Part shown: positions 1 to 8,289 of the stretch, one piece after another
Position numbering within the stretch: position 1 is the stretch's first letter
How the letters are laid out: every line of letters begins with the position of its first letter
Assembly: GCA_003674045.1 (NCBI GenBank)
Contig: PENC01000023.1
Span: forward strand, 1-64,000
Origin: Streptomyces griseocarneus
GTDB taxonomy: Bacteria; Actinomycetota; Actinomycetes; Streptomycetales; Streptomycetaceae
DNA: 64,000 nt
Reading direction: 5' to 3'
Notes under the pieces: generated by a model
Databases searched by the model: none
The model's input: only the letters and a program-made list of their open reading frames with translations
What the model was told of the DNA's origin: nothing
Translations under genes and position numbers: made by a program

Positions 1-60
1 CAGCGGCTCGAACCGACCCCACAAGTCATCCGTCACCACCCACGGCGGACGCTTCCCCAT
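1..60 (-). mobile_element. IS5-family transposase, N-terminal fragment (cut by window edge)
   Basis: Read on the minus strand from an ATG at 60, the translation begins MGKRPPWVVTDDLW, followed by a Glu-Pro-Leu stretch. This is the usual opening of IS5-type DDE transposases. The frame runs off the left edge, so it cannot be seen whether the gene is intact. A 10-bp inverted repeat (CAGCGGCTCG at 1-10, CGAGCCGCTG at 72-81) lies across the start; it may be chance or part of the element end. Family recognition is by eye from about 20 residues. Confidence 0.5.
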
Positions 61-159
61 GACAGGCCCAACGAGCCGCTGAAGGCAGAGACATGGCCCC
101 ACCCAGGCTTTCTGTTAGCTCCTCTAAGCGGGCTTGGCGAAGTCCGGTGCGGTTCGACA

Positions 160-176
160 GCGCCCCGAAGGGGCGC
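160..176. terminator. GC-rich hairpin of the recurring GCGCCCC/GGGGCGC family
   Basis: GCGCCCC, loop GAA, GGGGCGC, followed by GGGGAACTGCGCGACCAGCC. The same hairpin plus CGCAGTTCCCC-type flank recurs near 34.7 and 37.7 kb, and relatives lie near 56.7 and 61.0 kb. It sits downstream of the TetR gene (minus strand), as expected of a terminator. There is no long T run, which is normal for Streptomyces. Confidence 0.5.
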
Positions 177-239
177 GGGGAACTGCGCGACCAGCCACGA
201 CGCACCCGCAGATGGCGTATTGGACTTCCAGCGGAGCGC

Positions 240-806
240 TTAGCTGCTCGCGGTCACGGCCTTGAGCTCGTCCAGCGATTCCCGCATCAGCTGCGACAGC
301 TCGCGTTCCTCGGACGCCGTGATCCAGCGCTCGAAGCCGACCTTGAAGACGGCGACTCCTACCTCGGCAGTCAGGCTCGCGGCCGGCTCCGCAACGCCTC
401 GTCGGCGCAGGGTGTCGGCGAGTGCGGCTGAGATCGAGGCGAGCTTGATCAGCTCGCGCTCCTGGAGTTCCGCGTTCGCTGCAATGACAGCCTGTCGCTG
501 CCGGGAGTGCTCGTGGCGGCCGGCGAACACCTTGGAGACCGCTTCGAGCCCTGCCGCTATCGCGTCGATCGGCGCCGCGGACTCAGGGGCACCGGCGACC
601 GCCTGCACGAACAGTTCCTCCATCGAACTGGCGCCGACGAACAGCACCTCGCGCTTGTCGGCGTAGTGCCGGAAGAAGGTCCGCTCCGTGAGCCCGGCCC
701 GTCTGGCGATCTCCGCCACCGTGGTCTGTTCGTAGCCGCGCTCGCTGTAGAGCTCCAGCGCCGCTTTCGTCAGACGTCCGCGCGCGTCCGGCTCCCATCT
801 GCCCAT
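240..806 (-). CDS. TetR/AcrR family transcriptional regulator
   Basis: 188 residues with a typical TetR N-terminal helix-turn-helix: ALELYSERGYEQTTVAEIA, then RRAGLTERTFFRHYADKREV at about residues 17-56. The C-terminal ligand-binding half is all-helical and not specific. The gene is divergent from the NAD-dependent epimerase starting at 893. The gap between them carries two copies of an imperfect palindrome (822-840 and 854-872), the expected arrangement for a TetR protein that represses itself and its divergent neighbour. The effector is unknown. The ATG at 806 gives the normal TetR N-terminus. Confidence 0.9.
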   Translation of the reverse strand: MGRWEPDARGRLTKAALELYSERGYEQTTVAEIARRAGLTERTFFRHYADKREVLFVGASSMEELFVQAVAGAPESAAPIDAIAAGLEAVSKVFAGRHEHSRQRQAVIAANAELQERELIKLASISAALADTLRRRGVAEPAASLTAEVGVAVFKVGFERWITASEERELSQLMRESLDELKAVTASS

Positions 807-821
807 GTGCAGATCCTACGT

Positions 822-872
822 GATGACAGCGACTGACATCGAATGCTAGGGTCGATGACAGTCGCTGACATC
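822..872. promoter_or_regulatory. Duplicated TetR operator in the divergent promoter
   Basis: GATGACAGCGACTGACATC (822-840) and GATGACAGTCGCTGACATC (854-872) are near-identical 19-bp sites whose starts are 32 bp, about three helical turns, apart. Each is an imperfect dyad, GATGxCAG-N3-CTGxCATC. They fill the 86-bp gap between the TetR gene and the epimerase gene and probably overlap both promoters. That the TetR protein binds here is inferred from position and symmetry. Confidence 0.7.
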
Positions 873-892
873 GACAGTTTGGGGTGTTTCCC

Positions 893-1816
893 ATGCGCAT
901 CTTCGTAACCGGCGCGTCCGGCTGGATCGGCTCCGCCGTCGTTCCGGCGCTCATCGACGCGGGGCACCAGGTCGCCGGGCTCGCCCGGTCCGACACCTCC
1001 GCCGCCGCGCTCACCGCGGCCGGCGCGGAGGTCGTCCGCGGCACCGTCGACGACCTCACCGTGCTGCGGAACGCGGCCGCCGCGTCGGACGGGGTGATCC
1101 ACCTCGCCTTCAAGCACGACATCGCCTTCAGCGGTGACTTCCAGGGCGCTGCCGAGGCCGATCGCCGTGCCGTCGACACGTTCGGCGACGCGCTCGCCGA
1201 CACCGGCCGCCCCTTCGTCCTCGCCTCCGGCCTGATCGGTCTCGCGCCTGGGCGCGTGGCGACCGAGCGGGACATGCCCGCGGCCGACGGCTCGCCGATC
1301 TCGGTCCGGTCGGCCACCGCCCAGGCGGCGCTCGCACTCGCCTCGCGTGGCGTGCGCTCCTGTGTGGTGCGGCTGTCTCCGACTTGTCACGGCGAAGGAG
1401 ACAACGGCTTCATGGCGGCCCTGGTCGCCATCGCCCGGGCCAGGGGCGTCTCCGGCTACCTCGGCGACGGCGCCAACCGCTGGCCGGCCGTCCACCGCCT
1501 CGACGCCGCACGGCTGTTCCGCCTGGCGGTCGAGAGGGCCCCCGCCGGCTCGGTGTTGCACGGTGTCGCGGAGGAAGGTGTCGCCATTCGCGAAGTCGCC
1601 GAGGTGATCGGCCGTCACCTCGATGTGCCGGTGACCTCCGTGGCCCCCGAGGCCGCGGCCGAGCACTTCGCCTGGCTGGGCACCTTCCTCGGCCTCGACA
1701 CCACAGCGTCGAACACCCTTACCCGCGACCTGCTGGACTGGAAACCGACCCACCCCGGCCTGCTCGAAGACCTCGACAAGGGACACTACTTCCACACCCC
1801 TGCCACCAGCGCCTGA
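893..1816 (+). CDS. NAD-dependent epimerase/dehydratase (extended SDR family)
   Basis: 307 residues. The N-terminal Rossmann motif TGASGWIGS is at about residues 6-14. The body resembles NAD-dependent epimerases of the atypical extended SDR type, with VRLSPTCHGEGDNGF and a late WLGTFLGLD segment. A canonical YxxxK pair is not obvious, as in other members of this subgroup. The ATG at 893 puts the Rossmann fold at the N-terminus; an in-frame GTG at 884 is possible. The gene is divergent from the TetR gene with shared operators, so it is probably its target. The substrate is unknown; such pairs often respond to small lipophilic or oxidised compounds. Confidence 0.85.
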   Translation: MRIFVTGASGWIGSAVVPALIDAGHQVAGLARSDTSAAALTAAGAEVVRGTVDDLTVLRNAAAASDGVIHLAFKHDIAFSGDFQGAAEADRRAVDTFGDALADTGRPFVLASGLIGLAPGRVATERDMPAADGSPISVRSATAQAALALASRGVRSCVVRLSPTCHGEGDNGFMAALVAIARARGVSGYLGDGANRWPAVHRLDAARLFRLAVERAPAGSVLHGVAEEGVAIREVAEVIGRHLDVPVTSVAPEAAAEHFAWLGTFLGLDTTASNTLTRDLLDWKPTHPGLLEDLDKGHYFHTPATSA

Positions 1817-2145
1817 CCAGCCGCGCAGACGCCCGCCGTACGCGGTTTGGGCTGTACCCGCGCACCATGGGGGTGAGTGTCGATGCCCTGGCTGCCTGCG
1901 AACTCGCCTGCTGACCATGTCGATGGAGGTAAGCGTCGACGACGAGCCGACGCCGTACCGATTGTCCTGGGGCCGGTTCCAGGGGGAAGACTTGCACGGC
2001 AAGCGGCGGCAGCAATCGCTGCCCCCCAGCGCGCGGGCCGCTGGCCTCGGCCGGCCATTGGCGCCGCGAGGAAGAAGGCGGCCGTGTCACGGGCTGCAGC
2101 TCGCGCGGGGCAGGGCCTGCGCGCCGGGCGGAATCAGGAGGGCGG
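1817..2145. other. Intergenic stretch without a supportable gene
   Basis: About 330 bases between the epimerase and the AraC remnant. Open frames here give Arg/Pro/Gly-rich translations with no recognisable family. It may contain the decayed 5' part of the AraC gene that follows, but no N-terminal cupin motif could be traced. Confidence 0.4.
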
Positions 2146-2753
2146 GACACCGACCCGCTCATCACCGCCGGCTACCGGATCGAGGGCGACCTGAGCACAC
2201 CGCTCCTCGACGCACTGTCCCCGATCGCGGTCCTCCAGCCCGACGGCACACAGTCCGAACCGGGGCCGGCCGCACTGCTCGACCTGATCGCCGCTGAAGT
2301 TGAACACGACGCCCCCGGCCGGCAAGTCGTCCTCGACCGCTTCCTCGACCTGATCCTCGTGCGGACCCTGCGCGCCTGGTTCGACCGCCCCGATGCCACC
2401 GCACCCACCGGGTACCGGGCCCTGGCCGATCCCGACATCGGACACGTACTGCGCCGGGTGCACGAAAACCCGGGCCGGGCATGGAGCGTCGCCTCGCTCG
2501 CCCGGGAAGCCTCCATGTCCCGCACGACCTTCGTCCGCCGTTTCTCGGCGCTCGTCGGCCGCCCGCCCCTGGCCTACGTGACCGACTGGCGCATGGCCCT
2601 GGCCGCCGACCAACTGCGCGCCGGGCGCCACCATCGCCGCGGTGGCCCGGGAAGTCGGCTACGCGGACGCCTTCGCGTGCAGTGCCGCCCTTCAAGCGCG
2701 TACGGGGCATCAGCCCCTCCGCCCATCGCGCCCACACCAGATCTGCCCAGTGA
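2146..2753 (+). pseudogene. AraC-family regulator remnant, frameshifted and lacking its N-terminus
   Basis: In the frame starting at 2146 the translation reads as the sensor-to-HTH linker and first HTH of a cupin_6-type AraC protein: LDALSPIAVLQPDG, then SVASLAREASMSRTTFVRRF and LAYVTDWRMALAADQLRAG. The second HTH continues in another frame (TIAAVAREVGYADAF, near 2630-2690). The tail, FKRVRGISPSAHR, is in the third frame up to 2753. Joined together these match one normal AraC C-terminus, so at least two frameshifts have broken the gene. The first part of the sensor domain is missing. Confidence 0.8.
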
Positions 2754-2967
2754 ACAGACTCACCCGCGGGCAGGAGTGTGGCCTCACCGCCTTCGTCGTC
2801 TGCCTGCTGCCCGACCTCGATGCCGTCGCCTTCGGCATGAGCACCGACTGATCGTCCAGTTGACGGAGGCTCACTGCTCGCCCACACAGAGAGCGTCGTC
2901 GATGACGCCGTCGTGGAATCCACGTTGGACCGGGCGAACCGACGCGCTGCTTATCGTGGGAGTGTGC

Positions 2968-3399
2968 CTATGCCGAGGGAATGCGTTCCACTACTCGAAA
3001 GCGTTCGGCTACCGCCAGAGTGCCGTCGCCCACGGTGAAGTTCATGTCGCCAAGGGAACCGCGCATCTGCGGTCCGTGCCAGAACCGTTCGTGCCCTGCC
3101 CGCCAGTCGGCGACGGACGCATATCCCTCGCCCTCGTCGCGCGCATGCTCCCAGCCGACCTTGGCCAACGGCAGCACCTGGACGTCCGTGGTCCGGATGA
3201 CGGCCACGAGCCGACCGCTGGAGTCGACAACGGCTTGCCGCTCCCCAGGGTGCGACAGGGACTCGCCCTCACACTCGTACTCGGCCAGGAGAGAGGTCGT
3301 GGCGGTTTTCTCACCGGCGAGGACGGCGGCGACGAGCCGGTCGCGCAGCGCCCCGGGGAAGGCGAACTCGACCCTGGGCAAGGCGGAGAAATCGATCAC
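2968..3399 (-). CDS. ASCH domain-containing protein
   Basis: 143 residues matching ASCH-fold proteins: FPGALRDRLVAAVLAGEKTATTS near the N-terminus, a central VDSSGRLVAVIRTTDVQVLPLAKV strand region, then DEGEGYASVADWRAGHERFW. ASCH proteins have a PUA-like beta barrel and are thought to bind RNA or nucleotides; some are amidohydrolases on modified nucleosides. No specific substrate can be inferred. The gene stands alone, flanked by remnants on both sides, and looks intact. Confidence 0.85.
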   Translation of the reverse strand: MIDFSALPRVEFAFPGALRDRLVAAVLAGEKTATTSLLAEYECEGESLSHPGERQAVVDSSGRLVAVIRTTDVQVLPLAKVGWEHARDEGEGYASVADWRAGHERFWHGPQMRGSLGDMNFTVGDGTLAVAERFRVVERIPSA

Positions 3400-3499
3400 G
3401 CGCTCACCCTATGCCGGGAAGCAGCCGACTCACCGTGCCAGAGCAACGCCTGCTACTGCCCCAGCGGCACACCCGTCACCTCCACCATGACCTCGGCGG

Positions 3500-3690
3500 A
3501 CACCGCCCGGACACCGACGACACCGCCCTCCGCGACGCGGTGCTCGCCCTGCTCTCCCATGTCGGCCGCGGTACCCTCAGCCCGGCCGACGGCCGACGGC
3601 CGACTGCTGGAACAGTACGTCGAGCGTCTCCTCACCGATCGGGACGCCCTCGCCGCCACCCGGTTCGACGGTCCGGCCTCCGCCCAGACA
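3500..3690 (+). pseudogene. Unidentified remnant split by a 7-bp tandem repeat frameshift
   Basis: Two adjacent frames give protein-like segments that join naturally: ALRDAVLALLSHVGRGTLS in one and GRLLEQYVERLLTDRDALA in the next. The switch lies at 3584-3604, where GGCCGAC occurs three times in tandem. That is a typical slippage site. The helical, charged character resembles small actinobacterial phage or plasmid accessory proteins, but the family is not recognised. The gene's true start and end are not clear. Confidence 0.35.
3584..3604. repeat. 7-bp tandem repeat, three copies
   Basis: GGCCGAC at 3584-3590, 3591-3597 and 3598-3604. A change of one unit shifts the reading frame, which explains the broken frame of the surrounding remnant. 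Confidence 0.9.
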
Positions 3691-4029
3691 TCGCAGACAA
3701 CCGCGCCCTCTTCTCTCCTGGCGTCCAGCGGGCCCTGCTGGGGGCTCCCGGCGGCGCGGTGAGTTGCTCGGCGCCGCACATCTCGCGCGCCTGCGCGCCT
3801 CGTCGGCGCAGTGCCTCGAGCGCCTGGCCGGTGGTGCGTTCCGTGGCGCAGGCCGTCCTGGGGTATCGCCGGCGTGGCCCCGGAGCGACGAGTCGCCGCT
3901 GTCTTGACGTGGGGCTTCATGATGTCCGGAACGTGCTTACTCTCTTGGCCTCGAGCCGATGCGCGGATGACGTGCACGCGTCAGAATCGCTACGCCCGAC
4001 GCCGAGCCGTGCACACGGGAGGGAATGCA

Positions 4030-4515
4030 GTGCGTCTCCGTAACGCCCTTGCGGCGGCTGCGGCCGCCGCGGCCACCACCTGCGCGTTCGCCGCCGTGCC
4101 CGCCGAAGCCCGCGCCATCGCCCAAGCCGGCGAGTGGTGCCGCGACTCGGCGTACACCGACGCCAACAAGGCCCAGCTCCAGCCGTGCATCGGCATCGAC
4201 CCGGGCGGGAACCTGTACATTTCCGGCAATATGCTACAGGGGCCGGTGTACTGTGACCATCGCGAGTGCGGGCTGATGCCCGCCAAGATCTGGTTGCAGC
4301 TCAACCGGGTCGTCAATGGGCAGGTCCAGGGGGGCGGCCCGGTATGGATCAACGACGTGTGGCTGGACGGCTCCCAGTCGTTCACCGTCAAGTTCGGCGG
4401 TGTGAACCCCGATCCGCCGCGCGGTACCTGGTACAACGCTTCGATGGGCTACATCTTCGGCCCGGACGGCAAGTGGTACGACAACGTCCAGTCCAAGGTC
4501 ATCTACTACGGGTGA
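4030..4515 (+). CDS. Small secreted protein, paralogue 1
   Basis: 161 residues starting at a GTG (4030) preceded by GGGAGGGAATGCA. The N-terminus is a clear Sec signal peptide: MRLRNALA, then a long Ala run ending AEARAIA. The mature part is about 130 residues with Cys pairs (GEWCRDSA, QLQPCIG, YCDHRECG) and a conserved end, GTWYNASMGYIF...YDNVQSKVIYYG. It shares this end and overall plan with the next gene (GTYYLASAGYIL...YDDVQSQVIW), so the two are tandem paralogues. No enzymatic motif is seen. They may be small beta-sandwich exoproteins or inhibitors; the function is unknown. Confidence 0.8.
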   Translation: MRLRNALAAAAAAAATTCAFAAVPAEARAIAQAGEWCRDSAYTDANKAQLQPCIGIDPGGNLYISGNMLQGPVYCDHRECGLMPAKIWLQLNRVVNGQVQGGGPVWINDVWLDGSQSFTVKFGGVNPDPPRGTWYNASMGYIFGPDGKWYDNVQSKVIYYG

Positions 4516-4566
4516 GTCACTGTCACATCACCGCCATCGTCCCGTCCTGCCGCTGAGGAGAACCCT

Positions 4567-5025
4567 GTGAAGCCAAGGCGCTGCGCCGCCGCAATCGCCG
4601 CGCTGGCGGCGATATCGGTGGCCTCGGCCCCCGGCGCGCACGCCAGCGACCGTAACTGGCTGGCATGCCGGGGAGGTTACGACACCCCCGGGACCGACCC
4701 CGCCCCCATCGACAAGAACGGTGTGCAACTCGATGCCTGCCTGGAGATCCAGAACAACCAGATCGTGGCTATGCGCGCCTACACCTTCACCACCTCCGGG
4801 CACGCGGTCGAGTTGGTGCTGCGCCTCATGGAAGACCCGTGGAAATCAGGAAACCTGGTGCGCGTCTCCTGGAACCGCTCCGGTCAAATGGTCAATGGCA
4901 AAGACCTGTACCGGTCGGCGCTCGGCCCCGTCGAGCACGGAACCTACTACCTTGCGTCCGCCGGCTACATCCTCAACGGCGTCGAATACGACGACGTCCA
5001 GTCTCAGGTGATCTGGCAGCCCTGA
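4567..5025 (+). CDS. Small secreted protein, paralogue 2
   Basis: 152 residues from a GTG at 4567 with a good Shine-Dalgarno (CTGAGGAGAACCCT). The signal peptide is MKPRRCAAAIAALAAISVAS, cleaved near PGAHA. The mature region has two Cys (LACRGG, LDACLEI) that could pair, and a C-terminus like that of the upstream gene. The two genes are 51 bases apart and may be cotranscribed. No catalytic motif or binding domain was recognised, so the function is unknown. Confidence 0.8.
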   Translation: MKPRRCAAAIAALAAISVASAPGAHASDRNWLACRGGYDTPGTDPAPIDKNGVQLDACLEIQNNQIVAMRAYTFTTSGHAVELVLRLMEDPWKSGNLVRVSWNRSGQMVNGKDLYRSALGPVEHGTYYLASAGYILNGVEYDDVQSQVIWQP

Positions 5026-5544
5026 CCCAGGCCGGCGCCCTTTTCTCGCCGCCGGTGACCGACCGCATGCCGTGCGGTGGCGGCAGGCCCGCCTGATGGG
5101 CCATCGGCCTCCGAGGCCGGCCCCGGCCGGCCGTCTCAGCGAGCGAAGCCCGTGATGCAGCGGCTTCCTCACCGGGGATACCAGCGTGCGGAACATGACC
5201 TTCCGACCGACTTGCCGTCGACCGATGGTGTGACGCTGGGGTATCACTGCCGCTCGGATCGTGGCCATACAAGATCGTCACCGAGGTGCTGCGTGACCTG
5301 CAGGCTCTGCATCGACCAGAGCCTCCACGCCACGTGCAAAGGCCTTCCCGGCGACGCGCGACGCGACTTCGCCGCCTGCCTCCTCGACGCCCTCGCCGAC
5401 CCCATCGGCGACGACACCATCACCCTCGTGCAACTCGACTACGTGGGCGGGGCAGTGACACTGCGCCCAACTCGGCACGTAACGACGCGGAGTTCGGAAT
5501 CTTGCGGCTGCCCTGATGCTGCTGGTCCTGGAATGTTCCGGGAC
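5026..5544. other. Gene-free stretch
   Basis: About 520 bases. Short open frames exist, and one around 5340-5460 reads ARRDFAACLLDALADPIGDD, which looks protein-like. No frame has a start, a ribosome-binding site and a recognisable family together. Possibly a decayed gene. Confidence 0.4.
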
Positions 5545-6027
5545 CTAGTGAATGTGGTGACAGTCTCCGAGGTCGTAAGAGGGGAGGATGCTCAAGTAGT
5601 GGTCCCACCCGTATTGATCAAGGTTGACCGAGCTGACATAGACGTCCTTGTTGCCGGAGTCGTCGTCCGTCTTCAGCCAATACCGGGAGGTTCGGCCGTT
5701 GTTGCTGTAAGTCTGCCCTGATCGATAGCAGTAGAAGTAGTTCCGTCCTGCATTGAGGGTGCCTCGGTGGCTGTTCGAGTCGATGCCAGGAAAGGAATGC
5801 GTCCACTGAGTCACCACCGTGTTGAGGTAGAAGACGGGGTCCTCGGACGGTGAAAGCTTCTCGTGCGTGATGCGCGACGACCGCGCCGGACCGTCGTGAG
5901 GTGCCGCTACGCCACCTGTGTCGGCATGCGCGGAGCTCGTGGCCACGGTGAGAGCTGCTGCGAAGGCAGATGCCGCAACTACGGCCTTCCGGGTAAATCG
6001 CAGCCTAATGCTCGTTTTTGCTGTCAT
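5545..6027 (-). CDS. Small secreted hypothetical protein
   Basis: 160 residues from the ATG at 6027, chosen because GGAGGAG lies just upstream and the N-terminus then becomes a signal peptide: MTAKTSIRLRFTRKAVVAAS, a hydrophobic core, then ATSSAHA. The mature part is rich in Tyr, Ser and Asn (GRNYFYCYRSGQTYSNNGR, then SRYWLKTDDDSGNKDVYVSS), with single Cys residues in FYCYR and LGDCH that may pair. It resembles small SH3-like or beta-barrel exoproteins of streptomycetes, but no family can be assigned. A longer frame from 6084 is less likely. Confidence 0.75.
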   Translation of the reverse strand: MTAKTSIRLRFTRKAVVAASAFAAALTVATSSAHADTGGVAAPHDGPARSSRITHEKLSPSEDPVFYLNTVVTQWTHSFPGIDSNSHRGTLNAGRNYFYCYRSGQTYSNNGRTSRYWLKTDDDSGNKDVYVSSVNLDQYGWDHYLSILPSYDLGDCHHIH

Positions 6028-6282
6028 GAGATCTCCTCCTTCAGCCGACGGCGATACGCGGACGGGTACCCGTGTGCAGCCCAACTCACGCTCAGGGCCG
6101 CCGGCGATGCCCCCTGGGTCACTCGGTCCTGAACTTCCAAGTCGGGACCCGGACCTCGGACTCCATCACCATCAACGTAACCGGGTAACCGCCGCGACCG
6201 GTGCCTGCGCTGCCAAGAGCAGGAGGCGCGAGGTCGGGGCCGTGTCACCCGCAGTCCCACAGTCACCCTCACGAGACCAAGG

Positions 6283-6310
6283 GGCCACCCCCGCGTGTGC
6301 GGGGACCACC
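6283..6310. repeat. Orphan CRISPR repeat-like unit (type I-E style)
   Basis: A single 28-base unit. On the minus strand it reads GGTGGTCCCCGCACACGCGG followed by GGGTGGCC. The dyad CCCCGC-GTGT-GCGGGG (6289-6304) and the flanks match the pattern of type I-E repeats common in actinomycetes. No second copy or cas gene is visible in the window. It sits between a secreted-protein gene and an IS256 fragment, so it may be the last trace of a deleted array, or a chance hairpin. Confidence 0.45.
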
Positions 6311-6540
6311 GGGTCGTCCAGCGCCAGGCTCTGAGCTGAATAACGGCCCGCGCCTGCTTGACGCTCCAGGCGAGCGCGAGCACACCTGAGTCCTACGGCA
6401 GACGCTACTGGCCCTTCGCCGTCGGCATGCCGACGGCGAAGGGCCTTTGTTGCCGGATGGTGCCCGGGTTCCATCGCTTCGGGGCAAGGAACGGCCGGGT
6501 TCAGAGGGCGTCGGCCAGTTCTTCGATCTGGTCGGCGAGG

Positions 6541-6864
6541 CGGGAGTTCCCCGAGGTCGTCAAGAAGATCACCGACGACCAGGCGGAGCTGTCGGCGTTC
6601 TACGACTTCCCCGCCGAGCACTGGATCCGCCTGCGGACCACGAATCCGGTCGAGTCCACGTTCTCCACCGTCCGGCTGCGGACGAAGGTCACCCGGGGCG
6701 TCGGGTCCTGGGCAACTGCCCGGGCCATGGTCTTCAGGCTCGTCGAGTCCGCCCAGCAGCGGTGGCGGGCCGTGAACGCGCCCCGTCCCGTTCCCCTTGT
6801 CCGTGGCGACGCCCGCTTCGAACGCGGCCACTTCGTCGAACGTCCCGGGGCCCTTGCGGCATGA
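6541..6864 (+). mobile_element. IS256-family (mutator) transposase, C-terminal fragment
   Basis: The translation runs EFPEVVKKITDD, then AFYDFPAEHWIRLRTTNPVE, then STFSTVRLRTKVTRG and SAQQRWRAVNAP. This is the conserved C-terminal part of IS256/MULE transposases, including the catalytic Glu region around NPVES. The N-terminal two thirds with the first catalytic Asp residues are absent, so this is an inactive remnant. No terminal repeat was seen. Confidence 0.85.
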
Positions 6865-6931
6865 ACTGTTCCGCCGTGCCCGCCTGGAGGAGCCCGGTAA
6901 CGGCCGGGCCGGACTGCCGGCCGTACCTGCC

Positions 6932-7969
6932 TCAGCGTGTGCGCCCGGCGAGGAACGCGTCCTCGGCCGCATACTCGAAGAACCGGCTGAAGTACGGGTC
7001 CTCCGCCTTGGGCAGGATCCCCGCCCGGTCGCCGGCCCGGGCGGCATCGAGCAGCCAGTCGATCTCAGCAGCGACGGTCTTCGCGTAGTCGCCGGCCGGC
7101 CGGTACCCGAGCGCTTCCGCGGCGGAGGTGTCGAGCACCACCGGGTGGGGCGAGTCCCAGGGGGTTCGCCCCACGGTGTCCGGAGCCGTGTCGTCGAGAA
7201 GGACTTCTTCCCAGGTGTGCTTCAGGTGCCGGGCGATGGTGCGGAAGATCTCGAGTGCGCTCGGTGCGTCCGGATCCGCGCAGTTGAGGATGCGCGCGCC
7301 GGGCTTGCCGGCGGCCGTTTCGATGAGAGCGGCGATGTTGGCCGCGGCCGTCGGGTGGACGACCCCGTCACCCCGGTTGGCGAGCAGCACAACACCGCGA
7401 CGGTCCAGGACACGTTTGACGACCACCCATTCCCTGGGGCGGGCCGAGCCCACACCGTGGATGCGGGAAGGGCGCACGACAGTGATGGGCAAGCCGCTGT
7501 CCAGGGCGACACGCTCGGCCGCGACCTTGTTGGGTCCGTATCCCTCCCGTGACCGGTAGTCCATGTCACCCGGGGGCAGGGTGGGCTGGGTTTCGCGGAC
7601 AGGGCCGTCGTAGCGGGGCGGGGCATCGGAGTTGGAGTGGTTGCCGTCGGCGTCGACGTACACGGCTTTGCTGGAGATCAACACCGTGGAGGCGGCGTTC
7701 CCGGCCAGTGGCAACAGGAGCCGGGCGTCGGCAGCGGTGTAGCAGATGCAGTCGACCAGCAGGTCGGTACCCCCTCCCAGGGCAGCCTGGAGTTGGCTGC
7801 CGTCAGACCGGTCCGCCGAGACGAAGCGGACTCCTGCGGCAGCGAGTTCGCATGGCATGTGGGCAGGGTTCCGGCCGGTGACGTCAACCTGCCACCCGGC
7901 GGCGAGCAGCCGCAGGGCGGCGGCGCGACCGATCAGGCCGGTACCACCGAGGATCAGTGCACGGCGCAT
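6932..7969 (-). CDS. NAD-dependent epimerase/reductase (extended SDR)
   Basis: 345 residues with an N-terminal nucleotide-binding motif (LILGGTGLIGRAAALRLLAA, about residues 5-24). An SSKAVYVDADGN segment follows, then YGPNKVAAERVAL, where Tyr-x3-Lys (YGPNK) is the SDR catalytic pair. The family includes nucleoside-diphosphate-sugar epimerases. The C-terminal region (EALGYRPAGDYAKTV) is typical of reductases acting on bulky substrates. The gene stands alone between two remnants. The substrate is unknown. Confidence 0.85.
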   Translation of the reverse strand: MRRALILGGTGLIGRAAALRLLAAGWQVDVTGRNPAHMPCELAAAGVRFVSADRSDGSQLQAALGGGTDLLVDCICYTAADARLLLPLAGNAASTVLISSKAVYVDADGNHSNSDAPPRYDGPVRETQPTLPPGDMDYRSREGYGPNKVAAERVALDSGLPITVVRPSRIHGVGSARPREWVVVKRVLDRRGVVLLANRGDGVVHPTAAANIAALIETAAGKPGARILNCADPDAPSALEIFRTIARHLKHTWEEVLLDDTAPDTVGRTPWDSPHPVVLDTSAAEALGYRPAGDYAKTVAAEIDWLLDAARAGDRAGILPKAEDPYFSRFFEYAAEDAFLAGRTR

Positions 7970-8289
7970 AGGACGATCCTATTCACCCGCGCCCCGGGCC
8001 TTCTCCCCGCCGGTCCACAAGTTTTGGCAATTGCTCGGCTCGCACAGGACCCGGACGCCATGACGCACAGCCTTCAGGGGAGAACTCCCTGGTCAGGGCG
8101 TTTGTCAGTGGGGGCGCTGCTGGAGTACGAGAGCGGTATCCCGGACAGGATCGAGGAACCGCACCGCCGGGTCGGTAAAGGTGTTCTGACCTGGGCGGCC
8201 CGGGTGCACATGCTCGGGGCGGCTCTGCTGCTTCTGACACCGCTGGCCGGGTGGAGCAGCCGGGGGTGGGTGACGGTGCTGGCGTAGCG
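7970..8289. other. No supportable gene
   Basis: About 320 bases between the epimerase start and the relaxase remnant. Open frames exist on both strands but translate to Arg/Pro/Ser-rich sequence without a family, a start site or coding character. Confidence 0.4.

Noticed and set aside
6180..6400. CRISPR array
   Set aside because: Only one repeat-like unit was found after looking for degenerate copies on both sides, and no cas genes are present.
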